This document shows positions 26,917-36,628 of a DNA stretch of 64,000 bases, in pieces. Under the pieces are notes generated by a model, which saw only the letters and a program-made list of their open reading frames with translations, did no database searches and was not told the DNA's origin. The DNA comes from Paulinella micropora (Eukaryota; Cercozoa; Imbricatea; Euglyphida). Made by a program: the position numbers and the translations under genes. The stretch covers positions 413,411 to 477,410 of the forward strand of contig BJOX01000362.1 of assembly GCA_009731375.1 (NCBI GenBank), written 5' to 3'. Position 1 is the first letter of the stretch; each line of letters begins with the position of its first letter.

Positions 26917-28776
26917 CTGGAGGGGGAAGAAGAGAGGAAGGAGAAGACTGTGAAGTTTAACCCTAAAGTCACAGTGCTTTCTAATGCTGTTGTGCAGACT
27001 GGGCCAACGCTTCCTCTATGTGAAAACAAAGATGTGGGTACACAGAGACTGCAGCCCCAAGGTAGTCTCATACCCGTTCATACAGCACGGTTACCAATGA
27101 TAACTGATGCAAATAGGAAGGCGAGACTTGCGATGGAGGCGAGGAGGCCAATGGCAGACGTATCGCCTCGGCCAAGCAAACAACCACGAACAGACTCAAT
27201 GTCTACGGTCGCGGCGGGTGGCGAGCAAAAAGACAATGTGTGTACTCAAGTACCACAAGACAATGTCGCTCAAATAGTAAACGCACCAGTACCGCAGAAT
27301 AATAAAAATGTTAATGAGGTGAAGCAGGAGGAGAAGAAGGAGGAGTTGAAAAACTTAGAGACAAGACTCCAAAATTTGGAACGTAAAGTTCTTGTTCTCG
27401 CAGCCAATATACACAGGCCCGATGCTCTGTGTTATACGGAACTTTATTGTGAAACATTGAAGACAATATTAAAAGTTGGTAATGATACGATGGCGAATAT
27501 TAATATTGTCGGCAGGAAGTTTTTTAATCGATACCGGGACTGGGTGGACGGAAATATGAAAAAGTCAACGGGCACTCTCAAAGGAGTGAGCAGCCGGACG
27601 GATATCACGGGAATCATCACACTGACCTTTAAATTGAAATCCGCACGAGTATACCGTATGGACCTCTATGTCGTCCCCGGTTACCACGGGTCAATATTAC
27701 TATCGTATGACCAATTGGCTACGATGGGGGCTGTGATTGATTGCGCCGCACGGCGAGTGATATATGGAGTAAAAAGAGGAGAAGAGAACGATATTGATCC
27801 CTTCAACGCTACTGACTCTTATGAGGCTTATGAGCTGAGTCTAGCGACGGATCACAAAAAGATGGCCATCGCACATGAGGCACTTGAGGTGTACGTTCAC
27901 CCCCATGTCGTAAGACCGGATGAACTGTCCTGGACCGACAATTGGGAATCCCAAGTGTGCACTGTCACAGTTCCGACATGCCATTGGGACAAAAAGTCTA
28001 TTGATGACTTAATCGAGAAGCGAAAGGAGGAGATTATATGTGTCGCACAAAGAAGCCCGTCGTTGGCGAGATTCGCGGAAGGAGTAGGAACAGATGTCCA
28101 TATTACTAACGGATACTGTTTCCATGCGAAAGTAGGAGAAGAAAAAAGGGAGGCGTTTGTACCAAGGAGAACGGGGCGAATCCCGGATACTCCACCAGAA
28201 ACTATTAAAAGTTTTATTACTGATTTCTGGGGTGACGAGCCCACGTGGCCGCGTTCACTGTCTGAAGTGAAGAAATGCTTACGGACTTTATTCGAAAATA
28301 ATAAGCCGTATACTATTATCCTGCCATATAATGAGAAGGCGATATGGGCGCAGGAAATAAGGGACCGGCTTACTGATCATCCTATACCGGTACCCTCTCG
28401 CAAGCAACAGCTAGTGGTGGCTTGTCGTACGGGAACTCGTGAGCAGAGCAGTGCATACAAGGGGAAGCTCAGAGACCTCGACAAGTTGAAATTGATACCG
28501 CAAGCATTCACATGCTTTGATGGTTTTTACACCCGTAAAGTTCCTTTGCAATACGCGAGACTCATTGACATGCTGGTGGAGCTCGGTAAAGATGATGAGC
28601 CGGACACGGTCACGTATGAAAAGACGGGCCTAGATGATGTCTCGGAAGAGGACTTAGGCTTGGAGGAGGACAGAGAACCCCTCAAGCAGCATAAGCAGAT
28701 GTCTGATGAAGATTTTCAAGAGGCGGCGCGGAAAATATTGGAAGAAGGAGTAGGCACGGGGAGAAGGAGCTTTTAA
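26917..28776 (+). CDS. pol: Pol N-terminal part of element A: protease and pre-RT linker
   Basis: Open in the gag frame after the TGA. A retropepsin-like domain spans about 27400-27770: the catalytic motif region reads GNDTMANINIVGRKFF, and later VVPGYHGSILLSYDQLATMGAVID matches the usual LLG-D-L...GAVID end of Ty3 proteases. The glycine of the catalytic D-T/S-G triplet is methionine here (D-T-M, 27484-27492), which is unexpected. A linker of about 270 residues follows (WDKKSIDDLIEKRKEE... to the end), is well conserved in element B and matches no domain I know. The frame ends at 28776 because of two extra bases (about 28759-28760) relative to element B. The polymerase part then continues in another frame. 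Confidence 0.85.
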   Translation: MEGEEERKEKTVKFNPKVTVLSNAVVQTGPTLPLCENKDVGTQRLQPQGSLIPVHTARLPMITDANRKARLAMEARRPMADVSPRPSKQPRTDSMSTVAAGGEQKDNVCTQVPQDNVAQIVNAPVPQNNKNVNEVKQEEKKEELKNLETRLQNLERKVLVLAANIHRPDALCYTELYCETLKTILKVGNDTMANINIVGRKFFNRYRDWVDGNMKKSTGTLKGVSSRTDITGIITLTFKLKSARVYRMDLYVVPGYHGSILLSYDQLATMGAVIDCAARRVIYGVKRGEENDIDPFNATDSYEAYELSLATDHKKMAIAHEALEVYVHPHVVRPDELSWTDNWESQVCTVTVPTCHWDKKSIDDLIEKRKEEIICVAQRSPSLARFAEGVGTDVHITNGYCFHAKVGEEKREAFVPRRTGRIPDTPPETIKSFITDFWGDEPTWPRSLSEVKKCLRTLFENNKPYTIILPYNEKAIWAQEIRDRLTDHPIPVPSRKQQLVVACRTGTREQSSAYKGKLRDLDKLKLIPQAFTCFDGFYTRKVPLQYARLIDMLVELGKDDEPDTVTYEKTGLDDVSEEDLGLEEDREPLKQHKQMSDEDFQEAARKILEEGVGTGRRSF

Positions 28777-31700
28777 AAGCCAAATTAGAGGCGAACAAGG
28801 AAATTTTTGACCCTCCACATGCAGGTGGTGTCAAGCCTGAAGATTTCACTGCGGTTATTTACAAAATACCGGGTGCGGAGCCGTCACCGGCACCACGAAG
28901 GGCGAATTTGAGTATACATGAGGCGAAGATAGCGGAGGAGCTAGCAAGACAGCTGCTCAATGAGGACTTTATTGAGAGATCAACATCTCCAATAGTCTCA
29001 CAACCGAGAATAGTGCCGAAGCCAGGAGGAGAATGGCGCCTGACAGTTAACTATGCTCGTGTTAACAAGGTGCTGGAGGAAGAGAGAAATCCTCTCCCGA
29101 CATTAGAAGAAGGAAGGAGAGTACTGCGGAATGCAAAATTCTATTCGGTCATTGACCTTAAGAATGGCTTCTGGCAGATACCACTGGAGGAAAAGTCCAG
29201 ATGGCTGACGGCGTTTGTGGTGGGTATGGAAATATACCAATGGAAAGTGCTTCCGATGGGCCTCAAGCAAGCCCCAGGACTTTTCCAGAAGGCGATGCAG
29301 AAGATGTTGAGCAGTCAGTACGATGATTTGTCTGACGGTGGCTTTATGAGAAGGCGGGGACAGAAGGCGGGAGAATATGCATTTTGCTATATCGATGACA
29401 TTATCGTATACTCTAACACAATGGAGGAGCATATCGATCATTTGTCCGATATATTCAGGCGCATCGGAGCTTTTGGCCTGAAGTGCAATCTAAAGAAGTG
29501 TCAACTTGCCAAGACGAGTGTGACATACTTAGGGTACGAGATCTCCCATAATCGAGTCTCGATATCCAAAGAGAAGAGGGAGGAGATTATGAATCGACCG
29601 ATACCGAAGAACCGCACTGAATTGCACTCATTCCTTGCGATGGCGCAATACTATAGCCAGTTTATACCCGATTGGGGTGCAACACGGGCTAAGTTGGAGA
29701 AAATGATAGATTTTGGAGACTTTGAGAAGTGGGGCGAAGAGGCTTTGCAAGCGTTTCATGCGCTCAAAGATCTTATTTACAAAGACCCGAAAGACGGAGG
29801 ACTGGTGTTAACGATGCCCGACTTTACGAAACAATTCGTAGTCGATACAGACGCATCTAAGTTTGCGATTGGGGCTGTATTACAACAAGAGGATGAGGAG
29901 AAGAAATTACGCCCAATCATGTTTATTAGTAGGAAGTTGTGTGCGGCGGAGAGAAACTATTGCACAAGGCAAAGAGAGGCGTTGGCGGTAGTATGGGCCC
30001 TCAAGAGGCTCAGAGAGTATTTGTGGGGAGGACCTCAATTTACTGTCAGAACTGATCATCATAACCTGTTATGGTTGATGAATCATGAACAGACGGGACG
30101 GCTGGCGCGGTGGCAAGCGTTCTTGTCTTGTTTCGATTTTACAATGGTCCATCTACCGGGAAAGCGAAATGTGGTCGCTGATAGCCTCTCTAGGCTAGAG
30201 TTTAACTCAGAAGTATCGGCGTTGGTGTCCACGGTGGAGATGGAAGACTTGTCCACTGACAAGGTGTATGAGGTCAGCCACATTGAGGCGATGGAGATGG
30301 CGAGTGGAGTCCGATATGACCGCACAGGTCTACGGTACAGTCCACAAGGCCCGGATCACGGGATATGTTGTGAGCTACATACCCAGGAGGACGCTGAGTG
30401 GTCCTATGAGGTATATGAGAATGCGAAGGCGAACATAAGAGAGGAAGAGGAGACGCAGGAAGTTTATGCGGAGCCTCCTCAAGAGCGGAGAAGTGACCTA
30501 GACGATGACCCGGAAAGAATCGGGGTACGGCTAGAAGATGGTACTATCCATATAGCCTCGCCTACCGCATGGAGGCAACAACAGGCTCAAGATCCGGAGT
30601 TTAAAGAACTGATACAGTTATATCAGAACCCGGATGAGCTACGGATGACGAAAGCGATCAAAGATCAGATGAAGGAGATGGGATGGAGAGATGGTCTACT
30701 GTGGTACAAGGGCCTTCACGGTCGCTATGCGTCACAGCCGGACAAATGGACCCTTTGGGTACCGGAGAGTCTGAGACGATTTATATTTGTCGCAGCCCAC
30801 AATTGCCCACTTTTGGCGCATCCGGGTCGACAACGAACTCATATGTTCGTAGCGAGGCGATTCTGGTGGAAGAAGATGAAGGAGGAGATAGATCAGGCGG
30901 TGGATGCATGCATCCCGTGCAAGATAAACAAAACACCACTGAAGGCAAATTTCGGCCTGATTGGCGAATTTCCTCTTCATGCGGGGATGTTTGAGTTTAT
31001 ACACATTGATCATGTGGGACCTTTCCCAGAATCGAAGGATGGTTACAAATACCTCCTTACGGCTATTGACAGAGCCACCAACTATGTGTGGATCATCCCT
31101 GTCAAAGACGTTACCGGCAAGACGACGGCCGAGGCGCTGATCGATAGGATCATCTCACAGATCGGAGTACCAAGAAAGATATGTTCTGATCGAGGCTCGG
31201 ACTTTAATAACGAGGTCATCGACAAACTATCTAAGTATTACGGGATGAAATGGCAATATGTTACTGCCTATAACCCGCGAGCAAATGGGAAAATCGAGCG
31301 GGTACACAGACCCCTCAAAGCCTCGCTAAAGATGTATTGCACGAAGAAGGAGAATCAAAGAGCATGGGTCGAGGCAGCACCATCATTTGCGTTTGCAATG
31401 AACTGTCTACCCTCTACGGCGTTAGGAGGCTCGAAGAGCTCAATCTCGCCATATCAGTTAGTATATGGGCGTGAGCCTGATATCCCGACTTCGCTCCTTC
31501 ACCCAAAAGACACTTGGGCGGATGCGGATGAGTTGTTTGGGATGAGACTTAGAGTGAAGATGGAGGCGGAACAAATAGTCAGGGCGCATAGAGAGGCGGA
31601 GCGCCGAAAGACTGATGCTGAAGGGGTGCGACAAGCGCACTTGGATCAGATCAAGTTCCAGGTCGGGGATATTGTACTATTGTACCATCCTCAAGTCCCG

Positions 31701-32726
31701 AAGGGAGTCAGCTCTAAGCTGTTCACTCACTGGAAAGGACCTTATCAGATTATGGAACAGACGGGACCTCTGAATTACAAGATCAGGGGTAGAGGGAAGG
31801 TGCAAATTGTGAATGTAAGAAGGCTGATTAAGTATGATCCCTTCTTACTGGAAGATGAATCCGTTGAGGAGGCGTTAAAACGGATGAAGGATGATTTCAA
31901 AGAGGTGCCGCCCATCCACAAGGAGGCTGGCATAGACCAAGACGATGCTTATCGGGCACCGATAGCTGAGAAGGAGGAGAGTGAGGTGGACAGCAAGGAG
32001 AAGACTGACCGCATAAGCGCGGTGGGGACTCAGTCCAAGTCTCCGCGAGAGCATAGCGGAAAGAAGGAGAAGATCACAGAGGCGCAGCTAAGGAGAGCGC
32101 GGAATGATCTTATCAACGACCAACCGAGGAAGGCGATGAGGTCGATGAGATCAAAGGACGTCCACCAGGAGGAGGAGGGGACGGACACTGACCCAAACGC
32201 GGGCAACGTTGAGATTGTCCATGAGCGATGGAAGGAAGGCGATGCGATAGCAACCATCGCATGGGTGAAAAATGTTTTCTATCTGATGAGACCAGCGGAA
32301 CAACATGTCGCTGATGACACTCTCTCAGACTTATACTTGATGCGGGTCGTGGCGGTCCCACGACAGATGCGTGTCACACGGACACTCAAAATATCATCAG
32401 CCGCAAAGATAGTACAACCGATACTCCAGTTCTGGAGAAGTATGGACCCGGTTGAGGATCCAAAGGCAAGACATTATCTGCCAGTATATAAAGACGCAAA
32501 AAGTCTCGAGACATGGGATGATACAATTACTCCCAGAGACAAGGATTACACTGCGTGGACCATTCAGACACTGCCAAGAGGAGTGCTTGATGTCCCTTTT
32601 GAATTATCGTTGGGCGGAATCCCTAATAAGATCTGGGACATTCTCGAACAGTCAAAGTTCGATCTGACTTTTGTTGGTGGTCCTCCACCAGGCAAAGAAA
32701 TCCGCGCCAGACGACGAAGGCAGTGA
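28761..32726 (+). CDS. pol: Pol of element A: reverse transcriptase, RNase H, integrase
   Basis: Numbering from 28908. Reverse transcriptase: VPKPGGEWRLTVNYARVNK, VIDLKNGFWQIPL and the catalytic FCYIDDIIVYS (D163, D164), with about 20 extra residues before the YIDD box. RNase H: VVDTDASKFAIGAVL (D313), REALAVVWAL, RTDHHNLLWL. Integrase: zinc-binding H631, H637 and C668/C671 (CIPC), then catalytic D701, D761 and E797, a DD35E spacing. A GPY/F module lies near residue 944 (HWKGPYQIMEQTGPLNYKI). Beyond it is an extension of about 290 residues without a recognised chromodomain, ending PPPGKEIRARRRRQ and conserved in element B. All catalytic residues are present. Synthesises element cDNA and integrates it. 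Confidence 0.93.
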   Translation, partial: EKELLKAKLEANKEIFDPPHAGGVKPEDFTAVIYKIPGAEPSPAPRRANLSIHEAKIAEELARQLLNEDFIERSTSPIVSQPRIVPKPGGEWRLTVNYARVNKVLEEERNPLPTLEEGRRVLRNAKFYSVIDLKNGFWQIPLEEKSRWLTAFVVGMEIYQWKVLPMGLKQAPGLFQKAMQKMLSSQYDDLSDGGFMRRRGQKAGEYAFCYIDDIIVYSNTMEEHIDHLSDIFRRIGAFGLKCNLKKCQLAKTSVTYLGYEISHNRVSISKEKREEIMNRPIPKNRTELHSFLAMAQYYSQFIPDWGATRAKLEKMIDFGDFEKWGEEALQAFHALKDLIYKDPKDGGLVLTMPDFTKQFVVDTDASKFAIGAVLQQEDEEKKLRPIMFISRKLCAAERNYCTRQREALAVVWALKRLREYLWGGPQFTVRTDHHNLLWLMNHEQTGRLARWQAFLSCFDFTMVHLPGKRNVVADSLSRLEFNSEVSALVSTVEMEDLSTDKVYEVSHIEAMEMASGVRYDRTGLRYSPQGPDHGICCELHTQEDAEWSYEVYENAKANIREEEETQEVYAEPPQERRSDLDDDPERIGVRLEDGTIHIASPTAWRQQQAQDPEFKELIQLYQNPDELRMTKAIKDQMKEMGWRDGLLWYKGLHGRYASQPDKWTLWVPESLRRFIFVAAHNCPLLAHPGRQRTHMFVARRFWWKKMKEEIDQAVDACIPCKINKTPLKANFGLIGEFPLHAGMFEFIHIDHVGPFPESKDGYKYLLTAIDRATNYVWIIPVKDVTGKTTAEALIDRIISQIGVPRKICSDRGSDFNNEVIDKLSKYYGMKWQYVTAYNPRANGKIERVHRPLKASLKMYCTKKENQRAWVEAAPSFAFAMNCLPSTALGGSKSSISPYQLVYGREPDIPTSLLHPKDTWADADELFGMRLRVKMEAEQIVRAHREAERRKTDAEGVRQAHLDQIKFQVGDIVLLYHPQVPKGVSSKLFTHWKGPYQIMEQTGPLNYKIRGRGKVQIVNVRRLIKYDPFLLEDESVEEALKRMKDDFKEVPPIHKEAGIDQDDAYRAPIAEKEESEVDSKEKTDRISAVGTQSKSPREHSGKKEKITEAQLRRARNDLINDQPRKAMRSMRSKDVHQEEEGTDTDPNAGNVEIVHERWKEGDAIATIAWVKNVFYLMRPAEQHVADDTLSDLYLMRVVAVPRQMRVTRTLKISSAAKIVQPILQFWRSMDPVEDPKARHYLPVYKDAKSLETWDDTITPRDKDYTAWTIQTLPRGVLDVPFELSLGGIPNKIWDILEQSKFDLTFVGGPPPGKEIRARRRRQ

Positions 32727-33559
32727 CAAAGAAACTATTTTTCTTTATGCGTCTCAAATAAACTGATTGATTGCCCACGGCGTATCATGATTTGATCATG
32801 CATCATCAGTTATCAATATGAATATTAAAAAGACTCAGTGATATAACTTGGCATTCGATCGCAACATACGAGTGCGAAAGGTCGATCGACGATGATACTA
32901 CACCGTATACGGGGATCGCTAGTGTATTGAGCGATGGTGTTCCCGGGTATGACCCTTTCCAAGTCCTGGGATGATGTTCTCGAAAATGAAATGTTCTCTG
33001 AAACTTTCATTAAATTATTTTTTACGATAGATTATATACTGTCGTACCTGAGCACGGTCAATCTCTACTTGTGTCGGTATATCGCAGGGTCGGGTACATA
33101 CACCTCGACTTCGGATATAGCTATTAGGACTGGCCCCCTAATACTATATCATAGGATATCCGCCTTATACAAGGGTATGTCATTAAAAAAGACAATGTAC
33201 TTACGATCTCCCTGTGAATAATAATAATAATAATGATAATGATAAGAAGAAGAAGGAGATCAAAGGGGGAATCGTACTACAGCACCACGTTGCTTGTATT
33301 TTTTTATTAATTGTACGTTTGTTCTTGACATACTGCCGAAAAAAAAAAAAAAAAAAAAAAAGAAATTGAGGGGAAGGAGTTCAAAATTTACAAGAAAGGC
33401 TAGAGAATCCGCTTTGACGTGCCGTATGAGGATATATTTATCGTCTTTTAGCGTCTATCCGTGGGTCGATGCGCTGTGTGGCATGACTCCATAGCGCATA
33501 CTATTTGCAGAAAGAAATCAGAAGGTGTATGACGAAAATGCTATTTCCGTCATAAAATC
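32727..33559 (+). other. 3' untranslated region of element A
   Basis: AT-rich non-coding sequence with an A run (33340-33361) and a short TAA array (33220-33233). No open frame is supported. Confidence 0.6.
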
Positions 33560-33571
33560 GGGAGGGGGTAC
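33560..33571 (+). promoter_or_regulatory. Polypurine tract of element A
   Basis: GGGAGGGGGT followed by AC directly before the 3' LTR. The identical tract is in element B. It primes plus-strand DNA synthesis. Confidence 0.85.
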
Positions 33572-33808
33572 TGTAGGCATCACCCCCCGGATAGCCGGTA
33601 AAAAATACCTTTTCCTGGTGACAGGTGCACCAGCTTGTTTTTCAGTATTATTTGTCCGGATTGGACCTGATGCCATTTTATTCCTGGTCTGTTGCCGTTT
33701 TCCTTTTTGGCTTCACTGAGCTAATACAACGAGACATCATTCTCATTCTTGAGGACTGTGTTTGGTTGTATTACCGACTTTTTACGAGCTATCGTTGGGG
33801 GCATTACA
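33572..33808 (+). repeat. 3' LTR of retroelement A
   Basis: 237 bp, pairs with 23198-23433. Followed by the GAGG target duplicate. Confidence 0.96.
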
Positions 33809-35226
33809 GAGGGGTGCAGAGGGGGGGGGCTGGGGACCTGCAAGATTAGGCTCGTTTCCGCTTTCAATGAGCTTGGATGCGAGGAGATGCTTGAAAAAGC
33901 CGGGCCTGTTGTCTCCTTTCAGCATACTGAGATTGACCAAAAACGGTTTTGCTGAAAAAATTGAAATGCTTGTAAGCATTGGTGATAATAAAATCCAGCA
34001 AAATAAAGAAATCAACCTTTTTCCAGTCATTGACTGTGATGCCGAGGTTGAGGGAAGAGGACCCGTGGCGAGCGGAGTTGAATTGATCGACAGCGTTGAA
34101 AGCGCTATAATACAACGCCACGGCCTCGCACCTCGGGACAAGAGGCAAAGTGCGGCTGTAACGAGCATTCCGCGGCTTGCCGGGCAAAGTGGTGGAGCAT
34201 GTAGCAATAACCTGCTGCTGATTGTGGTCGTTTTGGTTCACCGCGAGCAGCCTGATACCGTCCTTTTCGCATGTTGCTGACACCAAATCCCCCTTCGACC
34301 CCCCCCCTGGCACCCCATAGCATCTTCACAGGAAAGCCCGCGTGTGCAGTCTTCACCATTCCGACAAAATCAAGGCCCCTTTTTTTCAACTCACATGCTG
34401 TTTTGCAACTGGCAAACCACGAATCACCGATTGCAATGCGCCCAGAACCGAACCACGGCCTCATCATACGCAAAGTGGTGGCAGTAGTGACCCCGAACTC
34501 ATGTGCAAATTCTTTTTTTTGATCTCTCTCCTTACCTTCCACCATCTCCAGTGCGATACAGACCCCAGACTCGACACAACAGGCGGTATGATATTCCCTT
34601 CCCACGGGGATCGGCTTGCGGGGAACAACCATTTGCCCAGGCATTCCTTCTCCAGTGAACTGCCCCATACTTTCGTCGATAGTAATGACCCCCCCCGCAA
34701 CTATGGCTTCCCTCGCCTTACGATCGACAGCCTCCGCCCACCCCCGAATAGGCAAAAAAGGGTCCTCTTCTGTTGCTGGTGGACCTGTACGTAAACATTT
34801 CAAGATCCCCTCGAACCGATTGCAGGCCATTATGTCGCCGTAACCATCCCCCGGCAAGCCGTCTGTACCCATACACTTTTTGGGTGCCCAGTGTGACCTT
34901 CTCCTACCTCTGTCGGCCAATGAGATTTGGATTAACAGCCCCACAAAGACAAAAAATTCTTCCGTGGTAAGTGGTTTTGAGACCCTCTTATCTTTCTCTT
35001 TCGCTAGCTCTATGTTAGTAAGCTGTATAAGTTTTGTCACCGCATCCATGGCAAAAAGTGCAAAAAGTGTCTTCACACAGGAAAAAAGAAAAAAATTTAA
35101 AAAAATTTGGCAAAACAAACAAAAACCTTGAAAAAAGTTGACACCATGATTACAAGAAACCAACAGACCAAACACAGAGTTGAAAATTTTTTTTCTTTCC
35201 AATCGTTGTCTGAAACAACACAACAC
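33809..35226 (-). pseudogene. piggyBac-like transposase, catalytic domain (frameshifted)
   Basis: Minus-strand frames hold the DDE_Tnp_1_7-type core. From the N-terminal side: an LTTEEFFVFVGLLIQISL helix; GVITIDESMGQFTG with the first catalytic Asp; YHTACCVESG; GSGRIAIGDSWFASCKTA with the second; then, after a frame change in a G run (about 34300-34315), NQNDHNQQQVIATCSTTLPG with the third and NAVDQFNSARHG. Next is the helix region VDFFILLDFIITNAYKHF, another frame change near a T run (about 33955), and a tail ending at the retroelement A insertion. Both frame changes are at homopolymers and could be sequencing errors. The zinc-binding C-terminus lies beyond element A at 22924-23197. By family it cuts and pastes its own element. 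Broken as it stands. Confidence 0.85.
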
Positions 35227-35329
35227 AATTTAAAAAAAAAGACATAGACATGTAGAGAAAGTGTTGGGGAATGAGGTGCTAACTGGAATAGGAAAAATAT
35301 ATAGAGAAGACAGAGAGAGAGAGGAGGGC

Positions 35330-35898
35330 TTACGACAGGGGGCCAGTGTCTTTTTTTTCATCGAGTGTCGTCTTCGGTTTGTGCCAAGGTCGATCTGCTC
35401 CCCAATCCACCGCCTGTGGACCCAGCTTCCAGTCGAACCCCTTTCCCAGGAGTTTTTCTCTCTCAGTCTCTATTTCCTCGGCCGTATGAGGGCTTGGATT
35501 GTAACAGGGCATGAATTCTTCATCACCTCCCTCCCCCTCCTCCTCGTCTTCTTCTACAGCAGCCTGCTCTTTCTGTTCTTGTTTTTGTTCCTCCTCCTGC
35601 TCCTCCTCTTCTTCTTCTTCATCATCAGAGACCTCCATCACTACCTCTTCGCCCTCCCCATTCATGACAGCCAAACTCGACCACTCATAGGCTGGCTCTG
35701 GCTTCAAATGTTTGTGAACTCGTAATAATCCTTACCATCAAACCGAGCAGTAATAAGAGCTTTTTTTTGTTTCGTTTCTTTTTCTTTCAACACGCCCAAA
35801 GCCCGAATGTCCTTATATTTCGATTCCCCGAATTTCTTTTTTGCCCAAGGCACCCCGAACCGAGAAACAGAGACTGAGATGGTCGTTCCTACTTCCAT
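35330..35898 (-). pseudogene. piggyBac-like transposase, N-terminal exon
   Basis: Starts MEVGTTISVSVSRFGVPW at 35898. It is open to about 35707, then continues in another frame as HLKPEPAYEWSSLAVMNGEG, an acidic run (EEEEEEEQEEEQ) and FDWKLGPQAVDWGADRPWHK to 35330. A GTAAG donor directly ends the frame and an AG acceptor with a pyrimidine tract lies near 35065-35070, so an intron probably precedes the catalytic part, although the phases do not join exactly. Acidic N-termini before the catalytic core are usual for piggyBac transposases. Confidence 0.65.
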
Positions 35899-36143
35899 CT
35901 TTGGAGAAAAAAATCATTATGTGGCGGCTTCCCGTGGAAAAAGTGTATTGGGAGGGGTCACCCTTCTATAAAAAAAAAAAAAAAAACTTCAACTCAAAGT
36001 TTTGTAGAGAAATTTTACGGGTCGCTTCCTGGGGACTTGCTCAATAGATTACTGTAGTTTATTTTATGACAACGCATCCGGTTCGATCGCTAGAATTTTT
36101 TGAAAACCTGTCACTAAAAAACTGATACCATATGGTAACACTG

Positions 36144-36159
36144 GATACCATATGGTATC
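36144..36159. repeat. Palindrome, right end of the piggyBac-like element
   Basis: GATACCATATGGTATC, immediately before the gag start of element B. Confidence 0.8.
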
Positions 36160-36162
36160 GCC

Positions 36163-36628
36163 ATGAGCATAGACAATAAGATGGAAGACGAGAATGAGCA
36201 GGCTGGTGTGACACCAACTGATTATGGTCCTAGTGAGGGAGGAGAGGAGCAGGAGACTCAGTACTCAGAAGAGCTCTCCATCTCTATGGGGGATAGATGG
36301 AGAGGAGAGAGAGGAGTATACGTATACAGCCGATGTAGAGTCGACAGGGGGGGGTAATGCACAAGAAGCGAGTGCAGGTCAGACTGGAGGATCTCCATTG
36401 ACAGAGGCAGAGAGAGAGATGGAGGATGTTGGCCAGAATATCCCAAATACATGGGAACAGTTGGCTACATATGATGATGAAGAGTCCTTCTTCCTTAACT
36501 ACCCAACCTATTATAAAACACACATCTACATTCCTTACGAGAAAAGGAATAGACCAGGACAAGGTCAAAGCAACCTCCTGATCGAAATTCCCGGCCTTGC
36601 GAAGCCAAAAGAGTCATATACGGCGTAG
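36163..36628 (+). pseudogene. Truncated gag of element B
   Basis: An acidic N-terminus, MSIDNKMEDENEQAG, is frameshifted near 36290 and continues in another frame to 36628. The corresponding part of element A gag goes on for more than 600 further residues and is followed by the protease. Here the sequence jumps to the end of the protease domain, so most of gag and the protease were deleted. The segment FLNYPTYYKTHIYIPYEKRN has a counterpart in element A gag (KMGVEKDTYVWIPQDQRR). Confidence 0.75.

Larger units (their letters stand above)
23198..33808 (+). mobile_element. Ty3-type LTR retrotransposon A (inner, nearly intact)
   Basis: LTRs 23198-23433 and 33572-33808, target duplication GAGG (23194-23197 and 33809-33812), primer-binding site, gag, protease, reverse transcriptase, RNase H and integrase in Ty3 order, and a polypurine tract. 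It is inserted in the piggyBac-like transposase gene. The LTRs differ by about five substitutions and two single-base indels. The body is 10.6 kb, large for the family, because of a long gag, a linker of about 270 residues before the reverse transcriptase and a C-terminal extension of about 290 residues. One 2-base frameshift in pol (near 28759) probably disables this copy. Confidence 0.95.
22670..36159 (-). mobile_element. piggyBac-like DNA transposon inserted in element B and split by element A
   Basis: Its transposase gene runs on the minus strand from about 35898 to 22924 with retroelement A (23198-33808) in the middle. Both ends carry the palindrome GATACCATATGGTATC (22673-22688 and 36144-36159). 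As inverted termini these align over about 18 bases. A second partial copy, TACCATATGGTA, lies just inside the right end (36126-36137). The TTAA duplication typical of piggyBac is not seen next to the palindromes, so the exact ends are not certain. Confidence 0.75.

Noticed and set aside
31850-32726. Envelope-like third gene at the 3' end of element A
   Set aside because: The region is in frame with integrase and lacks signal peptide or membrane span, so it is a C-terminal extension of pol.
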